From the NCBI GenBank assembly GCA_016647705.1, contig CM028333.1, positions 28,246,743-28,310,742 on the forward strand: a stretch of DNA of 64,000 nucleotides, read 5' to 3'. The translations under genes were made by a program, and so were the position numbers. Shown one piece after another: positions 22,690 to 34,905 of the stretch; positions within the stretch are counted from its first letter, which is position 1; the number at the start of each line of letters is the position of its first letter. The stretch comes from Eucommia ulmoides (lineage: Eukaryota > Streptophyta > Magnoliopsida > Garryales > Eucommiaceae). The notes below the pieces were generated by a model, which worked only from the letters and a program-made list of their open reading frames with translations, was not told the DNA's origin and ran no database searches.

Positions 22690-23372
22690 TCGCTAAATAC
22701 CCTAATAAGAGAATCGGCACGTCGATACCTTAGCCAACTTGGCTTCCACCGTGGAATTCACCCTAAAGAGGAGCGTTCTCGTTGAATATTTGGAGGAGCT
22801 AAGCACAACAATTTCTGATCAAGTGAACACCATGTGCACTCTCTCCGATACACCAACTTGGATGGATCCGATAAGGGAATATCTCTTAAATAGAACACCC
22901 CCCCTAACTGAGCAGAGGCAAAGAGAATATGGTATAGGGCATCCAGGTACACCATTATTGATGGGGTCCTCTATCAACGATCCTTCTCAGGCCCGTACTC
23001 CTGCTGCCTGAGTCCGGAATAATCTCACTACGTGATAAGGAAAATCCACAAAGGAATGTGTGGAAACCACTCGGGAGGAAGGTCCATGGTTCACAAACTT
23101 ATTTGACATGGATACTTCTGGCCGGACATGCACAAGGACTCCATGGAATTTGTTAAAAAATGTGATAAATGTCAAATATTTGCCTTTCATCCCCAGCTAC
23201 CTCTAACTGCTCGCGTCCCCATGATGAGTCCTTAGCTCTTTGCCCAATAGGGCATTGATCTTCTTGAACCATTTCCCCAAGGGACTGGGCAGAGAAGATT
23301 CCTCATTGTCATAATTGACTATTTCACAAAATGGGTAAAAGCCAAGCCATATGCATGGATCACCAAGGAAAG
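22690..23372 (+). pseudogene. E2 integrase, N-terminal and core part
   Basis: Zinc-binding H2C2 segment (CGNHSGGRSM, then HGYFWPDMHKDSMEFVKKCDKCQ) precedes the core start GIDLLEPFPQG and FLIVIIDYFTKWVKAKPY. The first catalytic Asp lies in GIDLLE. The frame is cut after AWITKE by solo LTR S4 and continues at 24546. Confidence 0.85.
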
Positions 23373-24540
23373 TATTGATGTCAAATTTTGGTTGACACAA
23401 GTGGTATGGTCCGGTTAACCTTGGATGGAGTTGGAGAGGCCTGAAGTAGAGATCTTCAGTCCGTGTAGCCTCTGATCCGTGGAGAGGTCTCTAGCCGGGA
23501 ATGGGAGGGCCTATTTTGGAAATGACCTAAAAACCTTCTAGGTCGAGAATGGGAAGACCAAAAGACCTTATGGTCCTTGGAAAGATGAACTAGAGCTTAG
23601 AATGGAGCAGATCCGAGAAGGGGAAAGCTAGGATGCTTTCTGATCCGGAAAGGGGAAAGTTAGAATGTTTTTTTTATCCAGGAAGGGAAAAGTTTGAGAT
23701 ATGCAGCAACCTGTCACCTGCACATGTAACCTGGCTGGAGGTATCCCGAAAAGCCCCTCCGGAATAAAAATAAGCATACGGGGAGAAGATTTATAAAACT
23801 GCTATCATGTAGAGGGAGAAAATTTCATGTGTGCTTGGAGTAAAAGTTTTTTACCTTTGAGAAATTGTATGCCCTTCTTTTTATAAATAAGGAGTGGATT
23901 AGATTAGGGCTTCAAGTAAGGATTAGTGTCTCTTCAATCATCATATCAATATTTCAACTTAGGAGATGGCCAATGGGAGGATGCCAAGAGACCCTTACCT
24001 TGACCATATTGGAAGATATTTAGTGATATTTTTCAATGGGGAAAGGAGCCATGATGACATTTGTGGATATTTTGGGATATTTGTTAAGATATTTGTGAAG
24101 ATATTCTCGGAGGGACACTTTCCTGCTACGCCCGAGATGGAGAATTTGACCCATGCCCTTCCCGTATAGCCGGAGGCGAGAAGGAGAGTTATGTGAAGCT
24201 TCTTGCCCTGCCCTGCCCTTCCCGGATAATCGGAGATAGGAAATAGAGCTTTTTTGAGGATCTTGTGGAGTTGATTTTCGAGTTGGGCAATATCGCTGTT
24301 GAGAATTTCGAGATGGGAAAAGGTTCCTCATCCCAACGGCGGCTTACCTTCCCTTTTTGGATAGTGTTGCTAGATATCCTTTTAGTGTTGTGGGCTAAGG
24401 TGTGCCCCTGCCTTGTACAATTATCACACTTGACCATTGGCAAGAGTTGATCTTGGTGGAGAATTGATCTTGATGAAGAGTTGCGGACACGTGATGGTTT
24501 CCTATTGGTTGCTTCGGAGTGACCATTTTTACACTCATCA
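23373..24540 (-). mobile_element. S4: E2-family solo LTR in the E2 integrase
   Basis: 1168 bp in minus orientation with perfect TSDs GAAAG at 23368-23372 and 24541-24545. On the minus strand it begins TGATGAGTGTAAAAATGG and ends TTTGACATCAATA, the same family as the E2 LTRs. Taking it out restores the integrase frame across the junction. It reveals the family's true start sequence, used to place the drifted E2 LTR borders. Confidence 0.93.
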
Positions 24541-24545
24541 GAAAG

Positions 24546-25300
24546 AATCAGAGATTTTGTGTGGGAAAGTGTTGTGTGCCACTTCGGAATGCCCAGGGCC
24601 ATCGTCTCCAACAACGAGAAGAAATTCGATAATGATCTCTTCGCAAAATTCTGCGCCGGGCTAGGGATTCAGACCCACTTCGCATCTCCAGGGCATCCCC
24701 AAGCCAACGAACAAGTGGAAGTTACCAACCGCACAATTCTCCATGGACTGAAGACTAAATTGGATAAATCGAAGGGAAGATGGGTTGAAGATGTGTGCCC
24801 CATTCTCAGGGCATATCATACTAGAGTAAGGACCCCCCCATAGAGGAAACCCCTTTCGCCATGACTTTCGAGTCCGAGGCAGTGATTCCCACTGAGATTG
24901 GCGACCCTATTCCTGAACAACAATGATTTTTAGCCCAGATAAAAAAAAAAACGCCTCCTTGGCTATTAATATTGATCTTCTTAAAGAAAAGAGGGAACGT
25001 GCTCGTGTTCGACAAGCAGCTTACCAACAAATGGCTGCCAGGTATTACAATAGAAGGGTCCGTCTTAGGTCATTCGATGTTAGAGACCTCGTCCTCCGAA
25101 AATTAACTGTGGCTATCAAGGATTCAACCGCTGAAAAACTTGACCCATCCTGGAAAAGGCCATATTGTATTACTCGTATCACCCGTCCTGGTACCTATGA
25201 ATTAAAAACAGAAAAAGGGTGACCCCTTGACGCACCTTTGGAATGCAGAACATCTGAAACGCTACTTCCCCAGAAAGGAAGCTCTAATGGACTTATAAAT
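24546..25300 (+). pseudogene. E2 integrase, rest of core and C-terminus
   Basis: VCHFGMPRAIVSNNEKKFDN carries the second core motif with Asn where the catalytic Asp is usual; FASPGHPQANEQVEVTNR carries the Glu motif. The C-terminal tail has YYNRRVRLRSF, DLVLRKLTVA, LDPSWKRPYCITRI, GTYELKTEKG and a frame-shifted WNAEHLKRYF end. Stops and one A-run frameshift near 24946 interrupt it. Confidence 0.88.
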
Positions 25301-26904
25301 TTGTTCACTTTTTGAAGTTTGTAAAGTAACTACGTATGAATGGAAGAAACGTTTTGTTCAACCAGTTTTCCATCCTCTAAATTTTGTTGGTGGCGGAGAA
25401 GTGTACCCCCCATCCCCTCATGGATCAGGATGAGTAGGCCTCCTCACAAATCTCCAAATTGCGTGTATACCAGGATGTGCAGCCCTCCATCCCTTCTCAG
25501 ACAAAGATGTGCCGCTCCCAACTCCTTATTAAACAGAAACAGTATCCCGACACTCAATACGTGTAACCAAACCTTCTCCACAGGTCGGTAGTGTTGGCCC
25601 GGGGATAAATAACTATAATCTTCCAACGACATTGCACCGATCGAGTCTGAGAACCTACAGGTAAGCATCTTACCCTTGACAGTCGAGCTAGTCTCAAGCG
25701 ACACAAAAGGTGGATGCCCCTGGAAGAACAATTTGGGATAACCCGAAAAGGCTTAGGAATGAGCCCCACAAAAGAGAACCCAACTGTGATCGACTACAAG
25801 AAGCCAACCTGAGGTCACCCCCGTGGGGATTGTGAGGGTCAGATTCCATACAGGTACCACCCCTGGGATTTTAACCTACCACCTGAGCTCTGCTCGGATG
25901 CTAGGCTGGGGGGCAGAGAGGTTATGGTTATGGTGAAACAACATGAAATAATGCCTTTCCCGAGAAGAGGAAGCATGATCTCTTCTCGGCATTTAAGTCC
26001 GAGGAGGGTAACGTCTTCTTCGTCATTTGTCCGAGAAGAGGCGTGGAATTGAAGGGAAGAGACTTGAATTTTTTTCAAGCAAAAATTACATTTTCAAGCA
26101 AAAATTACACAAATGTTATAGACTATCCGCCCAGAGCATAGCATTGCCGAGATCAAGAAAGAAAGTTAAAAGGTTGTCCAATTGGCTAAGGCAAATGGCA
26201 AAGAGCGTGTATCATAGCTTAAAATGCCCAAGTCTATAAAAATAGTCGAGAAGGAGAAATAATGGATAAGAAAAGTCCAGTAATATCCAAGTCTTTTAAA
26301 ATGACCGAGCAGGGGCTCAGGTCCATCTCTGAGATGAGTTTAAGAAATTCCCTAAGCAAGAACCCAACTCTATGTTATGTCAATTCACCGAGCTCAGACA
26401 TCTCCCCATCTCGGTGTTTCTGAGATAAGGATACGAACAAAGCTCTGTCATCGAGAAAAGGAACCGTTCCTAATCTAAATGGTATAACTCTCCAAGGATA
26501 GACAAAAGCAAAAACTCAAAGGCATATATTCATAAATTCAACAAAAATAAAGAAGATCATGCAAAAAATCATAAGTGTTCAAAATCTTCTTGGAAGAAAT
26601 AAAAATGAAATATCCATTGATCCGTTCAACATTCATTACAAGTCTAAGGCCCCAAAACGCATCACCAAAGGTCCCTTTTCATAAAGTGGCTGGGTGCCAA
26701 AAAGACATACAAGCATAAAAATAAAAAAAGTCAATACAAGTTCAAGTTTTTTATTGGTCCAGGACTGGGGGGTTGGGATTGAATTTATTACTGGCCAACG
26801 GGGGACGGTTCGACTTCGCCTTCACCTGTGGGGGGTTCATCCTGCCCGGCCTCAATGTTCCCTAGAACTGTATCTATTTTGGCCCAACCTGGTGTTTACT
26901 TCCC
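25301..26904. other. E2 3' internal region, non-coding part
   Basis: No plausible coding sequence. Tat-type elements often have a long untranslated stretch here. Short motifs such as CCGAGAAGAGG recur (25960-26040), but no array is formed. Confidence 0.45.
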
Positions 26905-29052
26905 CTATATTGGTTTCACGTTTCCTTGGTCGGCTTTAGTGTCCCCCATCTCGGCATTGATCTCCGCCATCACAGCATCTATACCTATTTGTTTAACTTT
27001 GACATTCTTCATCTCAAGTCCTGCATCTTCTTCAATGTTAGAATACTCCATGCCAAAATCGTCCACTAGGAAGTTGAGGTGCTGACGATGCATATTGTGG
27101 ATTGTATACCTATGGCTGTCTTCTACCATCTCGAAAGCCGACAATGTTTTCATCCCAGTGAAGAATGACAACTCCATCCATTCGTTGACAACACCCTCAT
27201 TGGATTTAGTAATGGCAACACTGTGTTCCTTCTTCATCTCTTCCACCCTCTCCCGGATGGTGGCGAGGTCAGCCTCAAGCTTGCCAGAACGGGATTCAAG
27301 GGTATTTTTCTCCACATCCTGTTTCACTTTCTCTTCGGTCAACCTTTCCATATCTTCTCTAGAATTGTTCTCATTCTCCATCAGTTGTTTTCTCATCTCG
27401 TGCCACTTTTTTGCCTAGGCCACATGCTGTCTGCGCTCTTTGCCTAGTTTTTGCTCTCTCTTAAAGGCAGCATGGAGGTGTCCAGTCAGGGAGGAGATCC
27501 TAGACAACACTTGCATGGAATAAAAAATAAAAACATGTCATTTCACTATCCAAGAACAAATTGCAATGAAAAATCCAAGTAAATCTCAATATTAGCCTTA
27601 CCAGTAGCGCATCTCTCAGTAATGTGGAGACAACGTTCGCATCCGTCTCAACATTTATTTTTTCTTGATCTCAAGTGGGGATGACATTGCTGAAGTAAGT
27701 AGATACCACCTCTGGGTTGTCCAAGATTCCTTGGCTGAGAAGGGGACTGACGTCTAGGGAGGGGAGGGGAGGGGAGTAGAAATAAAAGTTTTGCTTGGAT
27801 GGGGGGCTTCAAAAGCCCCCTCATCCCTGGCCTTCTTTACTCTTTCGGCCCCTGACCTTCTTACTTTCATTTCTCTTAGCTCGCCCCAACACTGTCTTTC
27901 CTAGAAGAGGGCGTGGGGGCTTGTTCAGATTGTGACAAAATCTCATTCCCTCCCGTAGCTTCGGCCTCTCGTCATTGTTGCTCTCTTCTAGTTGTTCTTC
28001 TCTCCACGTTCTCTACCCCAGCAGGGGTCTCACGAATAGAGCTTATTTTGTTAATATCTTCTCCTTCCTAGGCAGTTCTGTCCTGGGAATCCTTCGCCTG
28101 AGGATGGGAGGTTTGTCTCTTCTCTACCGTGACCTTTGCAGCCCTCTCTTTTAACAACCTTATCTGTGCCACCTAGTCCATCTCGGCCAAGAAAGTAGAA
28201 AGAGCGGGATGAATAAAGAACAGATAAAACAATAGAAAATTAAAAATGTAGCAACTTCTGAGAAGGGGGAACCTTACCGTTCTTGGTATTTTCGTCAATA
28301 TCCAGGACCGGTAGACTTGGAGCGTGATAGAAGTAGCGATAATACATGTTGACTCTAACAGCGCATTAACATTCTTGTATTTCGTCTCCCACACGATTTT
28401 TCTCTGCTATTTGATCGAAGCACTAGGTCAAACTCTCTTTCTATTAACCTTTTCTGGGACTATTCAAGGAAAAAAATAGAAGAAAAGGAAAAAACAGTCA
28501 AAATATGAAAAAAGACTGTACAATCGGCAAACCACTCACAAATGAAAGCATTCTCACCTACAACACCCCATTCCCTAGGAATGAGGTTGACTCCTTCTTC
28601 GTTGGGACCAAATTCCGTACCTGTTCCTCCCAAGAAAAAATATTGGGGCTTTCAGTTCTTCACCGACTCCTCCAGGCCCGAGAGAAACTGTCTTCGAGAC
28701 ACTACATAACATCACCCCTTCTTGAAGGGCATGAATTTTGGAAAGAACAGAGATTTAAACAAATCTAGGGATGGCTCCAATCCCTCAACCTTGAAAATAA
28801 TGAATGAAGCTACGAAGGCCCAAATACAGTTAGGAACAAGCTGTGATGGACACAACTTGTACCTCGAGTACAAGGTTTGAATCTAAGGGTGGATTGGGAA
28901 CCCTAGACCGCCACGCAAATGTTCCATGTACACCGTAATAAAACCCTCAGGGGAGAGGGCAAGCCCTATCCTCTGGAATAGAGGGACGAGTCTCCACCCC
29001 TTTGGGATGACATATTTACTCCACGCCTCCTGGATTTTCTTTTCCGTCATCA
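26905..29052 (-). pseudogene. E2 antisense accessory gene, Transposase_28-like with coiled coil
   Basis: On the strand opposite to gag-pol, a broken and probably spliced gene can be read. The part near 28500-29050 has KGWRLVPLFQRIGLALSPEG, HLRGGLGFPIHP, LCPSQLVPNCIWAFVA and LFKSLFFPKFMPFKKG, then FLSGLEESVKN and YFFLGGTGTEFGP; this is the pattern of the plant putative gypsy-type transposon family (Transposase_28). The part at 26905-27396 is open for 163 residues and strongly charged, predicted coiled coil (RLTEEKVKQDVEKNTLESR). Between them lie possible splice sites and a 28173-28394 segment. Antisense accessory genes between pol and the 3' LTR are known from Grande-type Tat elements. E4 is inserted upstream of it at 29057, in its N-terminal region. 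Stops show it is not functional as it stands. Confidence 0.65.
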
Positions 29053-29057
29053 TCAAT

Positions 29058-30644
29058 TGTACACGCGAGGATTCATGTCATCGTCCTCGCGGTATTGACT
29101 ACTCGTAAGTATATATGGTCTAGTTTTAATGTAATAGATCTTGTAAGATTGGATATCGTTCCACTGGGAATGACGTGTAATTCGGTTGAGTGTTGTGATT
29201 TAAATAGTTTCATATTATCTCGACTAATCAAAATTTGTTTGTTTTCTATTTAATATACTAAGATAAACGAAAACTATTAGGTTAGTTTTGATTACACTAA
29301 TTACTTAGGTGTTGATTTCTTTCACATAATGCATAATCGATGTCATTAAGTTAGCTATAATGTTTTTTTATCTATTCCGACAATCTCTGTATCGATAACT
29401 CTTTCGCTACCTCTCCTGAGTGTAAGACGGGGGATTACACGACTTCGTGTCAATGAATAAGTCTCTTTCAACGCCTTTATGACCCTAGGTCACGTGAGTC
29501 TTTAGCTAACGTCATGGATTGCATACGTTCTAACGCCTTCTCGGGTCGTTAGAACGTCACGTTATATTTACCTTAGTCCGAATCCGGGGTTACCTCTCCC
29601 AAGTGTCAAACCCCGTATTCTCGGTTTATCAATACAAGCATAATATCAAGAATAATGGTAAACACAATCGGATTTAGACAAATAACACATTAAAGTAACA
29701 TTAATTAATTCAACTTAACAATTACATGATTTCAACTACACCTAAGTAACATTTAACTAATACTATAAGATCTTAGCAATATACCATACAAAATAAGAGG
29801 GATTCAACATTCTTAGATATGAAATAGTAATTACAATGATAAAAACAAGAGAAGAACGATCAGATCTGAAAGTGAAACGGTTCACTGTCGCTAATGATCG
29901 GTCCGCAAGTGATTCTTCTTTGCCCGAATGATGAATCTCCTTCTTGATCTTCAAAATATAGCTTAAGAACTCTCTACTAGGTTTAGGATTCATCAACAAC
30001 CTTTTTCAGACGTGGGAAAGGGGTATAAATAGGCCTAGGGGTTCAAAAATATCTAAATAGATATTTTAGACTGTTCTGTAAAATGCGCCTAGGCAGTAGA
30101 ATCTTCGCCTAGGCGGAGTTTAAGTCAGTTAGAATTCCGCCTAGGCAATGGTTTATTTTCCTAGGTGGAGGACTAACTTCTTCTCTTCTTTCTTTCTGAT
30201 GGATTTTCGCCTAGGCGGTAGAAACTTTGCCTAGGCGGATTTCAGTAATTCAGCACTTCCAACAGTTTAGCACGTCCAGCATTCTGATGGAATTCCGCTT
30301 AGGCGGATTTCAATATTTCAGCCCTCGCAACTGTCTAATGGATTTCCGCCTAGGCGGTGGAAACTTCGCCTAGGCGGATTTCAACTTCTCAGCGCTATCA
30401 ACCTTCTGACGGATTTTCGCCTAGGCGATGGAAACTTCGCCTAGGCGGATTTGCACTGTTCTTTGAAACCTCATTTTTTCATCTTTTTGGTTACCCATTT
30501 TCCACCATTTCTCTCAGTTTTCCGATTGTTTACGTCCCTACCCCTAACTAATAAAAACAGCTAAAAAGATATTCAAATTTTAATAAAATACTCGAAGACT
30601 GGCAAATTTCGGTTTAGAATTAGATAGGTATTTTACACCTATCA
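29058..30644 (-). repeat. E4 3' LTR
   Basis: 1587 bp, matching 41858-43423 closely. Compared with the 5' LTR it has about 51 extra bases in the palindrome array and lacks a 31-bp tandem duplication. Terminal hairpin at 30623-30643. Confidence 0.93.
30024..30447 (-). promoter_or_regulatory. E4 3' LTR palindrome-pair array and TATA-like box
   Basis: Pairs of CGCCTAGGCG-like palindromes start at 30086/30106, 30138/30158, 30208/30228, 30347/30367 and 30418/30438, all 20 bp apart, plus one single site near 30296. The best pair has two perfect copies with spacer GTGGAAACTT. On the minus strand the array is upstream of TATTTATA (30024-30031), so it lies in U3 beside the core promoter. Confidence 0.82.
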
Positions 30645-30661
30645 AATACCCCTAAACTTGG
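30645..30661 (-). other. E4 polypurine tract
   Basis: Minus-strand CCAAGTTTAGGGGTATT ends at the start of the 3' LTR. It is the expected plus-strand primer site. Confidence 0.7.
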
Positions 30662-32406
30662 AATTTTGCTAGTTCTCGAGCAAAACACCCAAATCCTAAA
30701 TAACACTAACTACACTAATTAGCTAATTTCTAAACTAAAGACAAGTAATCATTAACAAATAAGAAGTACACACTTGTGAGATTTAAGTTCAATCAAAGAA
30801 ACCATGCGATTCTTCCCTCAACAACCCGTAATCAGATCCGATTAAGGAATAACACACACCACGTGGTGTTCCAGAATTTCAACACTCAATATCAGTTAAA
30901 ATCATTTTAGATCCAATTGAAATGTGTATGTGTGAGAACTTGGATGTATAACTAATCAAACACTGGATTGGATTATTCAATGAATAAGGTCATGACTTAA
31001 ACTTGTTAAAACATTCAGGAGAGCCATATGCTTGACTGGGCTTAACTATCCACTAATGTAGGTTCGGACATTCACAGAGATCAATAGGGCTTGGTTTGGC
31101 TTTGAAGAATGACCAAGGGTATCGTAGAAATAGAAACTTGTTAAAATTTTAACGACACCCGAAGTACAAACGCTTGTCGCTATCTCTCTCTCATAACCCC
31201 CTATCTTTGAAGATATTACCCTGAACAAGATTAAGTAACTTGTATTCACTTGTCACAACAACCGAAATTAAACACTATATTCACATAGTGTTTTTTTTTT
31301 TAGATAAATACACACACACCCCCAAACTTATTCAATTTTGTACAATTTTAGGGGCGTGTAAATACAACTAAAGGATTGACAAGTGAATACTCTTATACTT
31401 AACCAAAAATATTTAAACTAAAACCCCTATTGCCCGCTTCAAGATAGTATAATCTAATGCTACTTGTTTTCACTCAATTTTCACTTTTATTCTTAGCGAC
31501 AATGGTTTTGGAAGATTTACTTGGTTAAAGTATAGAAACAAGTTCAGAAGTAAAAATTTTATGGCTTCAACAGGAGAACGAGGGAATAAATTTTCAGGTT
31601 TGTTTCAAACAGTTCGAGCGATAAAAATGAAGGCCTATATCATGCCTCCGGAATTACCTCACCTAAAATTTTGCCTCAAGCCTCCCCCAGTCAAGTTCTA
31701 GATTCCTCATTTCTGTCATGAACTTATTACTGAATAATCAGCTTCAAATCGTTCAACTAATTATACAATGAGTTTATGCGATCATGCGATTTAGGATTAA
31801 AATAATTTTCACCTAATCGACATGCTAAGCACACAAAACACATGTGAATGGCATTACCCTCGACCTCAATATGCAATTTAGGGGGTAATTTTCATCATCG
31901 GGACATGGTTTAGACAAACTCAAAAACTCAGCATGCACGTACAACTATATTCATTAACATATCTACTCTAATTCTACAAACTAACATTACTTATGCTAAT
32001 GATCCTTACGCATGCATAGCTAATTATTACACATGCATAACAAAACGAATTTCAAAATTTACAAAAATTCAACATTAATACCATTATAAACAAAAATTTG
32101 TCCACAAAAAGAATTTTGTCCTATTTACGTCAAAAAAATTTCATCCTTCATATCCCCCCCAAAAAAAACAAAAACTACATGCTTGCATATCATATACCCC
32201 CAAATTTGAATAAGGCAGTGAACCTAATAGCAGAATAGAAATATACGTATGGAAAACTAGGTCGGACACATACCTAGGAGGGAAGACATACAAGTCTAAC
32301 CTCCTACCGTTCATTGGGGAGGAGATAGTAGTGGTGGCTCATCAGTCTCGGAAGGCGGCACGGGTGTATAACGCGTCATGTCAATTCCGAGGTTCTCAAA
32401 TAAAAC
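30662..32406 (-). other. E4 3' untranslated region
   Basis: AT-rich sequence of about 1.75 kb downstream of the third ORF, with no coding potential recognised. Short homopolymer runs occur (for example 31290-31299, 32152-32168). Confidence 0.55.
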
Positions 32407-32454
32407 TCATTGATTTTGATCTTGTTGCCGAATGTAGTTATCCATGTAGCTCTC

Positions 32455-33940
32455 TGGTAACGCGCGAAATGCGCCGCTACTTACTATCGCAAGTATACGA
32501 GGTCTAAGTTTTAATATAGTGGATCTTGAATATCGGATATCATTCCCACAGAGAAGAGTGTGAATAATTAAATACCGCAATTGACGTAGTCTCATGTTAT
32601 CCTAACGACGAAAGACGTGAATTAAAATTAAACTAAGCTAAACTACAATTAGTAGGTTAATCCTAACTAAGTTGATTAATTAGAGATTGATTTTTTTCAC
32701 TTAAAACATGTTTGATTTCGTTTAGTAAACAATAACGGAGTTTAGGTATCCGACAATCTCGGTTCGTAAACTCCTCCGCCACCTCTTTCGAGTGTAAGAC
32801 GGGGGAATACGCGACTTCGTGTCGAAGAAGAGGTCCCCCTCAATGTCTTAACGACCCTAGGCCACGTGATTCTTGACCCAACATCATCGATTGCACACTA
32901 ACTAACGCCTTCCTGGGTCGTTAGGTCATAACGATGTATTTACCCTAGTCTGAATCCAGGGTTACCTCTCCCGAGTGTCAAACCCTAGATTCTCAAATCC
33001 AACCCTAATACCATTACAAGCATACTAAGATCGTCATCAAATGACAAACACAATCAGACTTAAAAGCAACAACCGTTAAAGAAACGTATATTAAACCAAA
33101 CGAGTATTTACACAACTACACCTTTCCCTAACTAATCTCTAAATTACACTAACATGTTTTTAACCAATACAACAATAAATCAAGAGGAGATCATCATTAT
33201 CAACAATAAAAATTTAATACAAAGATGGAAACAAGGGAAGAAAAGCCAAATCTCAAAGTGAAGTAGTCCACTTTCACCAAAGAACAATCCTCCCGAGCTT
33301 CCTCTTCTCCATTGATGAACTTCCTCTTCTAGCTCTTCAAGGGTTGGCCAAGAACACCTCCTAAACTAATCTAATCTACTTCCTAAATTATCTAAACCTA
33401 ACTAAGGTGAAAGGAACTCCCCAAATGTCAACTGGAGCCTCCTCTCACGTCTCTCTCTCTCTCTCTCTCAATGTTTGGTGGAGAAAGGGGTTAAAATGAG
33501 GAATTTGGAAAATATATTCAAAATATATAAAAATAGATATTTCTGTGCAGAGTGTTACCACCTAAGCGGTGGCTTAAGTCGATTAAGTTTCTGTCGGATC
33601 TTTGCCTAGGCGGTGGTTTCTCCGCCTAAGCGGTGGATGCTGGCATAACATTCTGATCTTTTCTCGCCTAGGCGGTGGTTTTCTCACCTAGGCGGTGGTT
33701 CATCCCTTCAGCACTCCAACATTCTGCCTCTTTTCCGCCTAGGTGGTGGTCTTCATTCACTGAAATCCTGTTTTTCACATTTTGTTCACTGTTTCTCTAC
33801 CGTTTTCACTTGTTTATCGCCCTTTGACGTCCCTTCACCTGTTTTACACTAAAACAAACTAAAACACAATTAAATATAACTAAAACGCTTGAAAACTAAC
33901 AATTTCGATTTAGAAATAGATAGGTTTTTCACACCTATCA
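32455..33940 (-). mobile_element. S3: Athila-type solo LTR in the E4 third ORF
   Basis: 1486 bp, with exact TSDs CTCTC at 32450-32454 and 33941-33945. On the minus strand it runs from TGATAGGTGTGAAAAACC to CGCGTTACCA. It carries the terminal hairpin (33919-33939), one copy of the 166-bp module and two clear palindrome pairs. It is a relative of S1 and S2. Confidence 0.94.
33516..33694 (-). promoter_or_regulatory. S3 U3 palindrome pairs and TATA-like box
   Basis: Sites start at 33603/33623 (TGCCTAGGCG and CGCCTAAGCG) and 33665/33685 (CGCCTAGGCG and CACCTAGGCG), both 20 bp apart; a weaker block is at 33560-33590. A TATA-like TTTATATATT on the minus strand lies near 33520-33530. Confidence 0.78.
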
Positions 33941-34905
33941 CTCTCCATCCGAGAAAAATTAGCTTGGAGCTAGCTCATATCGGATTGGAGACTACGGACA
34001 TCTCGCGAAATCTGGGTGAGCTGGTCGCGGCAGGTTGTGGGCGTCTGTGGCTCCGAAGGGCCGACTTCTTCATCTTCAGGACCCTCTTCTCCCTTAGCTA
34101 GTTCGCCCTTCCACAATCTGTTAATCATTGAAAGATCGAGCGGCTTAATAGGTGGAAAGGGGCTTGTGGACATGACACGAACTCTGGCACGTAGAAAGAG
34201 AGCGGTGAGGAAAGAGAAAAAATGAAGGCCATCCTTCGTCGTCCTGGCAGTATGAATTATTGAAAAATAAATGTGCCAACCGATGCTAACGGGCGTCCCT
34301 CCATCAATGCTATATAGCATAAATGCTCGCTTTTTGGAAACATCGGACACATGGGAGGTAGGGAGCAGATTGGCGCATATAAATTAATGCCAAATCTTGG
34401 GGATCGATTTCAAAAACCGTGCCTTGAAGATGGCTTGACCCTGCCATATGTTCTTCCACTGGGCGTTACCCGTTGTCAGGGCTTGAATCACAACACTCAT
34501 TGTTGGTGTGGCAACATCGGATAAATCTCGGGAGGCATCCGGCCCCGTCAATCTAAGCAACTCGTTAAAGTGGTCCGAACTAAACAGGATTGGGATGTTC
34601 AGGACCCTCATCTGAAATCCAGTGGCCTCGTTAATGTTCGCATAGAACTCGCGTACCAGGGCCAACTCCCCTGATGGGGGTAAAGCATAGAACTGTTCCA
34701 ATCTTCTACGTTGAATGACGGTCCTGAATTCTTCAAGGAGTTCATGCAAAGGTCCGAACCTCCTCTGTCGAATGTCAGGACGCTTACTTTCATGATTATT
34801 GTAATGGTCCTCGGCTTGCTTGGAGACAAATTTTAGAGAGTTGTAATCCGAGGCAGCTGGAGGTTCTTCCGTTCGTGGTTGCTTGGATGCCCGGTGCTTT
34901 GCCAT

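Larger units (their letters stand above)
32407..34905 (-). pseudogene. E4 third ORF, ATHILA ORF-1/plant transposon-protein-like, split by S3
   Basis: From ATG at 34905 the frame reads MAKHRASKQPRTEEPP, then LKFVSKQAEDHYN, REFYANINEATGF and NIPILFSSDHFNELL, ending at an in-frame TAA (34384-34382) after IPKIWH. The same frame continues with LLPTSHVSDVSKKRAFMLYS and VSIGWHIYFSIIH to a second stop near 33970. The tail RALPESYMDNYIRQQ lies beyond S3 and stops at 32407. The pattern is that of the third ORF of Athila elements (putative plant transposon protein family); its role, perhaps envelope-like or accessory, is unproven. Confidence 0.8.

Noticed and set aside
30086-30447. Regularly spaced palindromes as a CRISPR array
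   Set aside because: Repeats are about 10 bp, spacers are not unique, and the context is a plant LTR.
32470-33940. An earlier placing of the S3 left border at TGCGCCGC (32470)
   Set aside because: No TSD matched; the border at 32455 (TGGTAACGCGCG) gives exact CTCTC duplications and agrees with the S2 end CGCTACCA.
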